Below, piece by piece: positions 39,356-47,083 of a stretch of 64,000 bases of DNA. Every line of letters starts with the position of its first letter. The stretch's first letter is position 1. Below the pieces are notes generated by a model. That model was not told where the DNA came from and ran no database searches. It was given only the letters and a program-made list of their open reading frames with translations. The DNA lies in NCBI GenBank assembly GCA_027486675.1, contig JAIXOQ010000020.1:124001-188000 (forward strand), in the 5' to 3' direction. The position numbers were made by a program, and so were the translations under genes. The DNA is from Pseudomonadota bacterium. GTDB lineage: Bacteria; Bdellovibrionota; UBA1018; CAIMNF01.

Positions 39356-40329
39356 GGAGTAGTTCTCCTTGAGTACTTGGCTTGAATGATTTTTCCAATG
39401 CCCGAAATGCTATGAAAATTGAGCGGAAGTTCAAGAAAAACGTGTAGGAAACTGAGCATGAACAAAACCTGAAGGCCGAGTTGATAGTCGATCGCATAGA
39501 GCGCAACTGCACCAACGCAGGAAACACTGAGCGCGACCCATCCGTAACGAGGGAGGTGATGCCAGCCTATGATCGACGTCTTCGAAAACCAATTGAGGTA
39601 GTGATAGGTGTATGAAAATGCGACTAGTCTCATCAATTTCCAGCCTGTTGAACCGAAGAAAATATTTTCATCAACGCTCGGATCGAGTGTGTTTAGGAAG
39701 ATTGCAAGGGCCTCATGAGTGGAGGAAAAGCTTTGTAAGTTCGCTAACACACCTTCACTGGGTAGGTAGGCCCCGATGGGAGGGAGAACCATCGAGAGGA
39801 CACCACAACACACATAGAAGACGACCGACAATGCACCAGAAAGACTCTTCGACTTCAGGCTTCCATAAACTATAAAGAGACCGGTAAAAACAAAGACATG
39901 AATCATCGTCGGCAGCAGGATCCCAAAATAGACACTCATGGATTGATCCGTGAATGCAAAACATGCGATGACGGCGCCGATGACGATCCCAACGATTCTT
40001 TTTAATAGTTGATCCACCCAGGTTAGAATTCCTGCTGTGATGAACGTGAAAGCAATAGACCTAGAAATTTGAATTCCGGTGAGGAACCCAGAAAATGCTC
40101 CCGCTGCAATGAGTACGGAGAGTATTCCAATAATCCAGATATCCCATTTCTTTTGGGTAAAGAAATTCTTTCGGTACAGCCATGGAATTTCAGTTAAATA
40201 ATGGGCCGGGCCGAGTACTGCATATGAAAATAGAAAGACCTCAAATGGCAGGACAAAAGCCGCAAGCAGCGAGATCAGCATGAGACCAATATTGATGGTG
40301 TTCAGACGATCGACGGATTGCACAAGCAT
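39352..40329 (-). CDS. Multi-pass membrane protein of unknown function
   Basis: A 325-residue integral membrane protein with about 8-9 predicted helices. Conserved-looking polar motifs lie in membrane-edge positions: VLGPAHYLTEIPWLYRKN, TYHYLNWFSKTSIIGWHH and FLHVFLELPLNFHS. The repeated His residues near helices suggest a metal or cofactor site, of the kind seen in membrane carotenoid-cleaving (Brp/Blh) or di-iron enzymes, but this is only a pattern impression. It is translationally coupled to the SGNH hydrolase (4-bp overlap). Confidence 0.65.
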   Translation of the reverse strand: MLVQSVDRLNTINIGLMLISLLAAFVLPFEVFLFSYAVLGPAHYLTEIPWLYRKNFFTQKKWDIWIIGILSVLIAAGAFSGFLTGIQISRSIAFTFITAGILTWVDQLLKRIVGIVIGAVIACFAFTDQSMSVYFGILLPTMIHVFVFTGLFIVYGSLKSKSLSGALSVVFYVCCGVLSMVLPPIGAYLPSEGVLANLQSFSSTHEALAIFLNTLDPSVDENIFFGSTGWKLMRLVAFSYTYHYLNWFSKTSIIGWHHLPRYGWVALSVSCVGAVALYAIDYQLGLQVLFMLSFLHVFLELPLNFHSISGIGKIIQAKYSRRTTP

Positions 40330-40342
40330 CGTCTTTAGCTTA

Positions 40343-41206
40343 CTACTCTAACAATTCCGCAGTCGTCGTCTGATTGTTGATTGGCGTGAATGCCGGAGGG
40401 TCGGTCGGACCGCTGTCGTCGGACGGACCAACAGAAATTGCAGCCATGACGTCTGCATGCAATTTATCTACCTTCCTGTGGGCGTCTTCTGGGGAGAGGG
40501 ATTCGTTGTGCCTCAAATAGTTTACCAAAAACAAGCGGCATCCCTGATGGCCAGATTTTTGAATACCCAATAGGGTTTGGAGATATTTACGATAACCGCC
40601 CCCCTTTTGATTCACGGCATCCGCAGCGAGAGGCTTTCCAAATGTTTCCTCTGTAAGGTGTGTTGAAATCTTGTTTAGCCGTCTATTCAGTTGAGCAGAG
40701 ATCGCTTCACGCGCCTCGTACTCCGCTTTTTTATTTTCGAATGGCTTCGAATCCAGGAGCGGGATGGATAATTGAAATTTTTGATTGCCAAAGAGGCGCG
40801 CATTCTTTGGTTTGATCTCACCGTGCTTCACAGAGTATTCGATTACCGACTCCATGCCATTGATGTTTTTAAATCTAAACGAACGCGTTTCCGTGCCATC
40901 CGTGTCAGGCAGCTTCTCCCCTTGCTTCAGTTTCTCAACTTCGATAAATCGAAGTTCATTATTCTCAAATGCCAGAAACCCAACATACTTGACTCCGTCT
41001 CGCAAAATGAAATAGGGCGTAAGAGTGGTATCGATGCGGGGCCGGTTGCGCACAGAAATAAACTCGTCTTCATCAGAGTCCAAGGAGGCAGCACAGTGGT
41101 GAATATTGTATGTTATGGGCGGATCAGGAAGAGTGGCCTTAATACCCTGTGCAATGGCGACTTGTCCCAGGGTGTAAAGCAACAATCCGGTACCGATCAA
41201 GCTCAT
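40343..41206 (-). CDS. Exported protein of unknown function
   Basis: A 287-residue protein with an N-terminal signal-like segment (LIGTGLLLYTLGQVAIAQG) and a predominantly polar mature part. Two Cys (HHCAAS and QGCRLF) could form a disulfide. The C-terminal ~35 residues are Pro/Ser/Thr-rich (PTDPPAFTPINNQTTT), like a surface-exposed tail. No family recognised. It lies 13 bp upstream of the membrane-protein gene on the same strand and may be the first gene of that unit. Confidence 0.65.
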   Translation of the reverse strand: MSLIGTGLLLYTLGQVAIAQGIKATLPDPPITYNIHHCAASLDSDEDEFISVRNRPRIDTTLTPYFILRDGVKYVGFLAFENNELRFIEVEKLKQGEKLPDTDGTETRSFRFKNINGMESVIEYSVKHGEIKPKNARLFGNQKFQLSIPLLDSKPFENKKAEYEAREAISAQLNRRLNKISTHLTEETFGKPLAADAVNQKGGGYRKYLQTLLGIQKSGHQGCRLFLVNYLRHNESLSPEDAHRKVDKLHADVMAAISVGPSDDSGPTDPPAFTPINNQTTTAELLE

Positions 41207-41288
41207 AAAAATTCCCCCAAATGTTAGTGTATGTCAGGACCTTCAGCCCACAGAGCTGTGTCGCGCGAGACACCCTAAGCTCCACTCC

Positions 41289-42686
41289 TCAATGGAAGTT
41301 GATCAGCTTATTGCCTGGGAAGAAGGTCTCCATAAATACCCTGGCTGATTCGCGGGTAAAGCCGGATAGGGCCTTATTGATCAGACGTTCCACTGGGATC
41401 GATGGGTCAGCCTTAATTTTAAGCATCGCCTGCACGTATTCATCGGCCATACCGATGATCTCTGCCACTTTAGAAACCGGAGTGCCGCCTGATCTCTCTG
41501 GGAATCCAGCTCCGCCTAAACGCATGTGATGCTGTTCGATTCCTTGAAGCGCAGCTGCAGAAAGAGTGCGAAGTTTTGCTAAGGTCTCAACTGCACGGCG
41601 CGGATGATCACGAAATATTTTTTGTTCTTCAGGAGTTAAAGCAGACTCCTCTTCGGCCTTCATGACTTCTGGTGCATCGGCTAGACCCAGATCATGAAAC
41701 ATGCCCGCAAGTCCAAGGATACGCACTGGATTCTCCCCTTGGATCTTAAATGCATGCCCTAAAACGCCCGCGATCATCGATGTTGCTACGCCATGTTCAT
41801 AGAGCACGGTGTCGCTGAGAAATTGCGACAGAAGTTTGGGCTGACTGCCTTGACGAAATTCATCCATCACGGTCTTCAGATTCCCCACAAACTTTCCCGC
41901 ATACGCAAGATTTGCATCACTGATGCCATTTAATTTTAAGTTCTTCATCACCTCTTCGCCTAAGTTTAGACTTTGAGCGAGTTTGACATCTGTGCCCACT
42001 GATCGAAGCTTCAGAATGGCTGAGGTAATATGATCGCAGTAGGACATGTAGACATCCTGGACCTCGCGACGAATATAGAAGTAGCGCACTCCCTTAGATA
42101 AGTATTGTTTTAGACGCTCGGGGGTGAAAGCTTCGCCGGCATTTAAGAGTTTTAGAAAACGATTCGACGAAAGTCGAACAAACACATCAAAGAGGCATTC
42201 GCTACCAGATAGAAAATCCTCCGCGCGAATGGGCACGTAAGCCGAGTCCACTTGTTGATCTTCTAGCGCTTGTCCCTGAGTTACGATCTCTGTTTTGTCA
42301 AAACTCAGCACAATCGGAGACAAAAGCCGAATCATCTTCTTGTAATCGACGGGCTTCGTGAGGGTGTCGCGTACACCCAGTTTTTTAATGTCCACATACT
42401 GCATCTCTGGCATAGTGGCACCTGCATCTTGCAGCACATAAATCGGGGTTGCTGGGCGGTGCATGTGTGCGCACCTGATAATGGAGATCCATCCCACACC
42501 CGGAGTCCTTGGATTTACGAAAATTCCTGAAAGTGGGCTCCCACTATCTGAAAGAAAGGTTTGCGCCATCGCGCCTTCGTTCGCAGGCAGGATCGGAAAC
42601 GCGGCATGTACGTATCCTAGGCTTAAGGACTGAACAAATGAGTCATCGGGATCAACAACTAACACAGGCCGCATAGAGTTTTGCAT
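41289..42686 (-). CDS. Degenerate receiver fused to an HD-GYP-like output domain
   Basis: A 465-residue signalling protein. Residues ~5-125 are a receiver domain: VLVVDPDDSF keeps acidic residues and TKPVDY keeps the Lys, but the phospho-acceptor Asp is replaced by Asn (GIFVNPRTPGVGW). It is therefore probably not phosphorylated. The middle part (~130-270) is helical. The C-terminal HD domain has VATSMIAGVLG, GMFHDLGLAD and QHHMRLGGAGFPERSGG. HD-GYP enzymes that hydrolyse cyclic di-GMP normally have HHE..DG.GYP; here GGAGFP replaces it, so activity is uncertain. It lies 45 bp downstream of the sigma-54 activator on the same strand. Confidence 0.82.
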   Translation of the reverse strand: MQNSMRPVLVVDPDDSFVQSLSLGYVHAAFPILPANEGAMAQTFLSDSGSPLSGIFVNPRTPGVGWISIIRCAHMHRPATPIYVLQDAGATMPEMQYVDIKKLGVRDTLTKPVDYKKMIRLLSPIVLSFDKTEIVTQGQALEDQQVDSAYVPIRAEDFLSGSECLFDVFVRLSSNRFLKLLNAGEAFTPERLKQYLSKGVRYFYIRREVQDVYMSYCDHITSAILKLRSVGTDVKLAQSLNLGEEVMKNLKLNGISDANLAYAGKFVGNLKTVMDEFRQGSQPKLLSQFLSDTVLYEHGVATSMIAGVLGHAFKIQGENPVRILGLAGMFHDLGLADAPEVMKAEEESALTPEEQKIFRDHPRRAVETLAKLRTLSAAALQGIEQHHMRLGGAGFPERSGGTPVSKVAEIIGMADEYVQAMLKIKADPSIPVERLINKALSGFTRESARVFMETFFPGNKLINFH

Positions 42687-42731
42687 GATGCCCGTTTAGT
42701 ATCGCTTAACTTTTGTTTTGTTTAAATTATG

Positions 42732-44177
42732 TTAATGCCTTGCAGCCGAGCCTGCAGACGGAATGTTGACGCTGTGAATACAGAGTTCTTTCAGTTTGTT
42801 ATGCAGGTGAGATCGATCCATCTTCAGCCGTGCTGCCATGCGGGTCACGTTGCCTTTGGCTAACTCGTATTCACCCTTTAGGAGCGCGTATTCAAAAGCG
42901 CCGACTCGATCATAATAGGATTCCAAGGCTCTTTTTGTTGATCCATCCGTGTCACTGCTGATGTTCCCTTTGTTCGGCTCATAGCCACTGAAACATTTCT
43001 GAACCTTCAGGGGGAGATCGGATACATCAACAATATCTGAGTCACATAGACTATAGAGAACCGCTACCATGTTGTGGAGTTCCCGTACATTGCCGGGAAA
43101 TGGGTATTCTTGAAACGCAGCAATCGCAGCTGGAGAGAAAACGAGCGTTCTTCCACCGGTGCTGAGCAAACTGGAGAAATGGTTCAGTAGATCGGGAATA
43201 TCTTCAACTCTCTCTCTGAGGGATGGGACCTCAATGGTGAATACAGCGATACGCTGGAGAAGGTCATCTTTAAATCGACCTTCCTGGCACAGAGTTTCTA
43301 GATTTTGATTGGTCGCAGAGATCACTCGAAATTTAAGCGGAATCGGCAAGGATGCTCCCAGGCGAAGGATTTCTTTTTCTTGCAACACCCGTAGAAGTTT
43401 CATCTGTATTTCAAGCGGCATATTGCCCATCTCATCAAAATAGATCGATCCACCGTGGGCAGCTTCAAAAAGGCCAAACTTCCCTTGATCAGCTCCCGTG
43501 AATGCACCTTTTTCAAAACCGAAGAGTAGACTTTCGGCAATGGAAGATTGAATGGTCGAGGCATCGACAGAGACAAATGGTTCTAACCCGTCGGCACGCT
43601 CCTGTCGTAAGAGTCGCGCTACAACTTCTTTACCCGTACCGGTTTCGCCGGTGATCAGGATGGGTAGATCCGAAGATCTGAGGCGTTTGATCGTACGTAA
43701 AATATTCTTGGATGCTTCTGAAGAACCAATCCAGCGCACTTGTTTATGATTCGCTGCTATTTCGGTCTCGAGCTGTCGAACTTTTCGTTTGGATGCCCTT
43801 CTAGCAAGTGACCTCTCAATAGCAAGAGCAAGTTCATTCATACCGCTTGTTTTCGGAACGTAGTCCGTAGCGCCCAGTCGCATCGCTTCCTTAACCCGCT
43901 CAAAGTCGGTGTAACTACTAAAAACGACGATTTCTAAATCCTCTTGCAAAGCCTTGGCCCGAGGGATCAGCTCTACTCCTTCATTCGAATGGCGCATCTC
44001 GATATCGGTCAGCATGATTTCAAAACGGTGCTTCTTGAGGAGCACGAGCGCCTCGTCCGAATTCTTTGCTGTGTGCGTGCGTAACCTTCGACGGCCGATC
44101 AGGTCTTTGAGTGCAAGTCGTGTTGATTCTTCATCTTCAACAATGAGCAAGTTCGGAAAATTTGGACCAAATTCCAT
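42732..44177 (-). CDS. NtrC-family sigma-54-dependent response regulator
   Basis: A 481-residue three-domain activator. The receiver (1-120) has EDEE, phospho-acceptor Asp58 (LTDIEMR) and Lys109 (PKT). The AAA+ domain has Walker A GETGTGKE (177-184), the sigma-54-contacting loop GAFTGA (224-229), the Walker B region GGSIYFDEMGNMP and the arginine-finger region. The C-terminal Fis-like HTH is NVTRMAARLKMDRSHLHNKL. It should bind an enhancer and open sigma-54 promoters by ATP hydrolysis. No histidine kinase is adjacent. A sigma-54 promoter lies in the 80-bp divergent spacer next to its start and points at the small gene 44258-44629, its probable target. Confidence 0.93.
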   Translation of the reverse strand: MEFGPNFPNLLIVEDEESTRLALKDLIGRRRLRTHTAKNSDEALVLLKKHRFEIMLTDIEMRHSNEGVELIPRAKALQEDLEIVVFSSYTDFERVKEAMRLGATDYVPKTSGMNELALAIERSLARRASKRKVRQLETEIAANHKQVRWIGSSEASKNILRTIKRLRSSDLPILITGETGTGKEVVARLLRQERADGLEPFVSVDASTIQSSIAESLLFGFEKGAFTGADQGKFGLFEAAHGGSIYFDEMGNMPLEIQMKLLRVLQEKEILRLGASLPIPLKFRVISATNQNLETLCQEGRFKDDLLQRIAVFTIEVPSLRERVEDIPDLLNHFSSLLSTGGRTLVFSPAAIAAFQEYPFPGNVRELHNMVAVLYSLCDSDIVDVSDLPLKVQKCFSGYEPNKGNISSDTDGSTKRALESYYDRVGAFEYALLKGEYELAKGNVTRMAARLKMDRSHLHNKLKELCIHSVNIPSAGSAARH

Positions 44178-44208
44178 GCCGGCAAAATTATCAAACCCGG
44201 AACCCGAA

Positions 44209-44224
44209 TGGCACCTGATTTGCT
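44209..44224 (+). promoter_or_regulatory. Sigma-54 (-24/-12) promoter
   Basis: TGGCAC-N5-TTGCT: the GG at 44210-44211 and the GC at 44222-44223 are exactly 10 nt apart, as required. The six -24 bases and the TTGC box match consensus. Transcription would begin near 44235, leaving a ~23-nt leader with GAGAGAGG before the ATG at 44258. It lies between the divergent starts of an NtrC-family activator and the small gene. Confidence 0.8.
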
Positions 44225-44257
44225 TATGTTCTCGCAGTCGAGAGAGGAAAATACATC

Positions 44258-44629
44258 ATGATTTCAGATGAATTGGGCGAAGGTGTACGGGGTCGAATTG
44301 TTTTTTCGGATCATTTCTGGAGCGTGGTTGGCTGCGAAATCGCAGAAACACTGAACGATGGGGGCTATTTTCACCAGGTGGGTTCGTTTTCGTGGCAACG
44401 GATGAAAGAGGTGATTGAAAGCTCCTCGGATTTGTTTGGCTCCTACATGAAGTCAGTCGTCATCTCGTTGGATGGAATGACGGTCGGAAAAATAGACGCT
44501 TGGTTGGAGGAGACTTTGCCCTGCCTGATGGCAGGAGGTGTTAGGTTGGTGCTGGTCACGTCGAACTGGGCTCTTTATGGGCAAATCAACGAGAAGACTC
44601 GTTCTCAGCCCACCCCAATTTGCGCATAA
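44258..44629 (+). CDS. Small orphan protein behind a sigma-54 promoter
   Basis: A 123-residue soluble protein I do not recognise. It is mixed alpha/beta (GRIVFSDHFWSVVGCEIAET, SVVISLDGMTVGKIDAWLEE, GVRLVLVTSNWALYG). The pattern strand-LDG-helix...GVRLVLVTS-strand resembles STAS-like or receiver-like folds in outline only. The ATG has GAGAGAGG upstream. It is transcribed away from the sigma-54 activator and preceded by a near-consensus sigma-54 promoter, which strongly supports expression under that regulator. It ends 3 bp before the terminator region of the convergent haem operon. Confidence 0.75.
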   Translation: MISDELGEGVRGRIVFSDHFWSVVGCEIAETLNDGGYFHQVGSFSWQRMKEVIESSSDLFGSYMKSVVISLDGMTVGKIDAWLEETLPCLMAGGVRLVLVTSNWALYGQINEKTRSQPTPICA

Positions 44630-44631
44630 AC

Positions 44632-44667
44632 AAAAAAACCCCTGTGGCCAGGTAGTGGCCACAGGGG
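44632..44667 (-). terminator. Intrinsic terminator of the haem operon
   Basis: A perfect 12-bp stem, CCCCTGTGGCCA/TGGCCACAGGGG (44639-44650 with 44656-44667), has a 5-nt loop and runs on the minus strand into seven T residues (44638-44632). It begins 25 bp after the stop of the ureohydrolase gene. On the plus strand no T-run follows, so it mainly stops leftward transcription. Confidence 0.93.
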
Positions 44668-44692
44668 TCTTGTAACCTTAAAAAAATTTGAG

Positions 44693-44800
44693 CTACTTCT
44701 TTTTAGCTGCCGACTTTTTCTTTTTTGCGCGAGCCTTTTTTGAGGCTTGTCCAGCGCGTTGCTTCATCTTTTGAGTTTTATTCTTACGTCCACGGCCCAT
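44693..44800 (-). CDS. Possible independently translated small basic protein inside the ureohydrolase frame
   Basis: From the ATG at 44800 the same frame encodes 35 residues, MGRGRKNKTQKMKQRAG followed by a tail of Lys, Ala, Arg and Ser. About half the residues are basic. AGGGAG lies at 44813-44808, 7 nt from the ATG, as good a ribosome-binding site as any in the window. The MGRGRK start resembles stand-alone small basic proteins, but I cannot name a family. It may be made both as a tail on the enzyme and as a separate peptide. Confidence 0.45.
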   Translation of the reverse strand: MGRGRKNKTQKMKQRAGQASKKARAKKKKSAAKKK

Positions 44801-45871
44801 GAGTGATCTCCCTGTTTTGTTTAAGTCTAACGATGTTGTGCGAAATCGGCAAACTCCCTGAGAGGCCAGTGCCAGGGCAGAGAGCTTATAGAGCAAGCGC
44901 ATACCCACATTTGCGTCCCATTCCCGCGCAGCTTGATCCCAAGTTGCTGAAGCATCGGTATTGGGAGCAACCTCAACTAAGTCGAAACCTAAGATGTTGC
45001 GTCCGGATTTCGCTAGTTCGATGAGGAGGTATTGAAGTTCTGAATACTCTAGGCCACCAGGCACCGGTGTTCCTGTGTGTGGGCAATACCTTGGATCCAG
45101 CCCGTCGATGTCGATGCTTACCCAAACACTTTCAGGCAACGTATCGATGATTTTTTTGCAGGTTTGAGTAAACGCTACTCTTCCAAGTCGAGCATTTTGA
45201 AGATCTCTATCCCAAAATACATTCACTCGATCGGGCATGGAGCCTAAGTATTGCATTTCCTCATCACAAAAATCCCGGATCGCAACCTGTGTCAAAGTGG
45301 TGAGTTCGGGCACACGCTCAAGCGCATTCCGCATGATGGATGCATGCGAGTCTGTAAATCCCTGATAGGCATCACGCGTATCGGAATGCGCATCGATATG
45401 CAAAATTCCAAAGGAAGCATATTTTTTTCCAAGCGCGGTGTATGCCCCAATGGGTGTGGAGTGATCACCTCCAACCAAGGCAGGAATCTTTCCGTCTGAA
45501 AGAATCTTGGTTACCCGGGCCTCAATTGCAGCATTTAGTTTCCGTGAAAGACTGTTCACTTGATCGACATGCCCCGCCACTTTTTCCGCACGGGCCTCCT
45601 TGTTCCACTGTTCTATCTTTGGATCAGCATCCCACCAAAACATTCCCTTCTTCCATGGGTCTACAACGTCCCAGTCAAAGAGATCGAGTTGTATGCTCGC
45701 TTCTAAAATTGCTTGTGGGCCAAGGCGCGTCCCGCCTCCATATGACGTGGTCGCTTCCCACGGCACCGGTACATAGATGAGTTTTGCATCCTTGTAAGTT
45801 GAAGGAACTCCGTACACACCGTTCTCTAAATCCCCAGGCCCGTTGACAAGATCCGCTTCATTTTGTTTCAT
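44693..45871 (-). CDS. Ureohydrolase (agmatinase/arginase family) with fused basic tail
   Basis: A 392-residue manganese ureohydrolase. The metal motifs are complete: ALVGGDHSTPIGAY, ILHIDAHSDTRDAY and VWVSIDIDGLDPRYCPHTGTPVPGGL, then GFDLVEVAPNTDASATW. These enzymes release urea from agmatine, arginine or formimidoglutamate; the substrate cannot be fixed here, although agmatinase (SpeB) is the commonest. The enzyme is normally ~310-350 residues. After residue ~357 it continues into a 35-residue Lys/Arg-rich tail beginning with Met at 44800, preceded by a perfect Shine-Dalgarno. It is the last gene of the haem operon; the start overlaps the protoporphyrinogen oxidase stop by 4 bp. Confidence 0.88.
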   Translation of the reverse strand: MKQNEADLVNGPGDLENGVYGVPSTYKDAKLIYVPVPWEATTSYGGGTRLGPQAILEASIQLDLFDWDVVDPWKKGMFWWDADPKIEQWNKEARAEKVAGHVDQVNSLSRKLNAAIEARVTKILSDGKIPALVGGDHSTPIGAYTALGKKYASFGILHIDAHSDTRDAYQGFTDSHASIMRNALERVPELTTLTQVAIRDFCDEEMQYLGSMPDRVNVFWDRDLQNARLGRVAFTQTCKKIIDTLPESVWVSIDIDGLDPRYCPHTGTPVPGGLEYSELQYLLIELAKSGRNILGFDLVEVAPNTDASATWDQAAREWDANVGMRLLYKLSALALASQGVCRFRTTSLDLNKTGRSLMGRGRKNKTQKMKQRAGQASKKARAKKKKSAAKKK

Positions 45872-47079
45872 AAGTTCCTATTCAAAGTCAGGACGTCAGA
45901 TAGTATGCCACGCAGGCTCACATTTCCTGTCCAATTACCGCAAAGCAGAAGGCCCGGTTGTTGTAGCGTGAGTTCCGCTGTAGCCGTATCCAGAGCTGCT
46001 CTGAGTCGTGGGCCATAGATGGGGATGGCATTCTTCCATCGTGTGATATGAAGTTCAAATGATTCCCCACTCCAACCTAAAACCTGATTCAGTTCTTTCT
46101 TCAGTAGGGCTTCAATCTGGGAATCGGTCAGCGTCAATGCTTCAGGATCTGTTGTTCCTCCCAGCATCACAGTGAGTGATGTCGTGTCACTATTGCGTAC
46201 ACGGCCAATAAAAGCACTGGAGTTGTAGAGCACACCTAAGATGCGCACCCCTTCCCCGCGCGGAATGAGCACACCGATCCCTCTGGGTGCTTTTCTTCCA
46301 AAATCCAGAGACTTCGCAAAAACGGTGATCGTGATGAGCGGAGCGTAAGGGATTTGTTCGAAGAGCTCTGCAAGCTTTGGATGTGTTGCCCTCAAAAGGT
46401 TCGCAGCCTGAGGCGCGGGTGTCGCGATCACGATATTTTTGATTTTCCGGAGTGTTGTGACTGCCCGATTGAGTTGAATGTTTTCATGGAGCCGAGTCCT
46501 CAGGGCCAATGCCCAGGATTCAAGACCTCCTGGCAATGTCATCATTTGTTTCTTTTCCTTCTGTTTTACCTTTGGAAAAGCCAATCGAAAATCGAGCTCT
46601 TGGGGAGTCGCTGCAAAAACGCCTGTGACGAAGGGAGCAATCAGAAATCGTGTCGCTGCTTCGCCGAGATGATGTAAGCCCCAAGCCTCAAAGGAGGCTG
46701 TAGGGGAAAGGATGGGTTTCCTTCTTAGGTATTGAAAAAGTGTCCGAAGAATTTCAACAAACGTCAGGGGCATTCGCTGCGGTTTGCCGTTTCGGTAGAT
46801 GTACCGAGCCTTGGCCTTGGGATTCACGGAGATTGGAGTGATGCCGATCTCTTCAAAATGTTTGACCATGGCATCAGTCATCAAAAAACTGTGCGCAGCA
46901 CACTCCACTAATCCTAAGTGAGTCTGCTTGCTTTCAAGCAGGCCACCTACACGAGGCGCGGACTCAAGCACCTCGACTTGATAACCTTTGGTCTTGAGCG
47001 CATCTGCGATGAGGAGTCCTGAGATCCCAGCCCCAATGACTGTCACTTCTTTATGTGTGGGGTCAATTTTTCCAATCAC
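45868..47079 (-). CDS. hemY: Protoporphyrinogen oxidase (oxygen-dependent, HemY/HemG flavin type)
   Basis: About 403 residues from the GTG at 47079. An FAD Rossmann motif VTVIGAGISGLLIADALKTKGY is followed by VLESAPRVGGLLES, then LPGGLESWALALRTRL and a C-terminal LLLCGNWTGNVSLRGILSD that completes the FAD site. It oxidises protoporphyrinogen IX to protoporphyrin IX. The frame is open to a TTG at 47142, overlapping hemN by 59 bp. The GTG 4 nt after the hemN stop is more plausible because the FAD motif follows soon after, though neither has a strong ribosome-binding site. It overlaps the ureohydrolase start by 4 bp. Confidence 0.87.
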   Translation of the reverse strand: MIGKIDPTHKEVTVIGAGISGLLIADALKTKGYQVEVLESAPRVGGLLESKQTHLGLVECAAHSFLMTDAMVKHFEEIGITPISVNPKAKARYIYRNGKPQRMPLTFVEILRTLFQYLRRKPILSPTASFEAWGLHHLGEAATRFLIAPFVTGVFAATPQELDFRLAFPKVKQKEKKQMMTLPGGLESWALALRTRLHENIQLNRAVTTLRKIKNIVIATPAPQAANLLRATHPKLAELFEQIPYAPLITITVFAKSLDFGRKAPRGIGVLIPRGEGVRILGVLYNSSAFIGRVRNSDTTSLTVMLGGTTDPEALTLTDSQIEALLKKELNQVLGWSGESFELHITRWKNAIPIYGPRLRAALDTATAELTLQQPGLLLCGNWTGNVSLRGILSDVLTLNRNL

Positions 47080-47083
47080 AGCA

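Noticed and set aside
39352-40329. Assignment of the membrane protein as a Brp/Blh carotene dioxygenase
   Set aside because: The His-rich membrane motifs are suggestive, but the family-specific sequence could not be confirmed and no carotenoid or rhodopsin genes are nearby.
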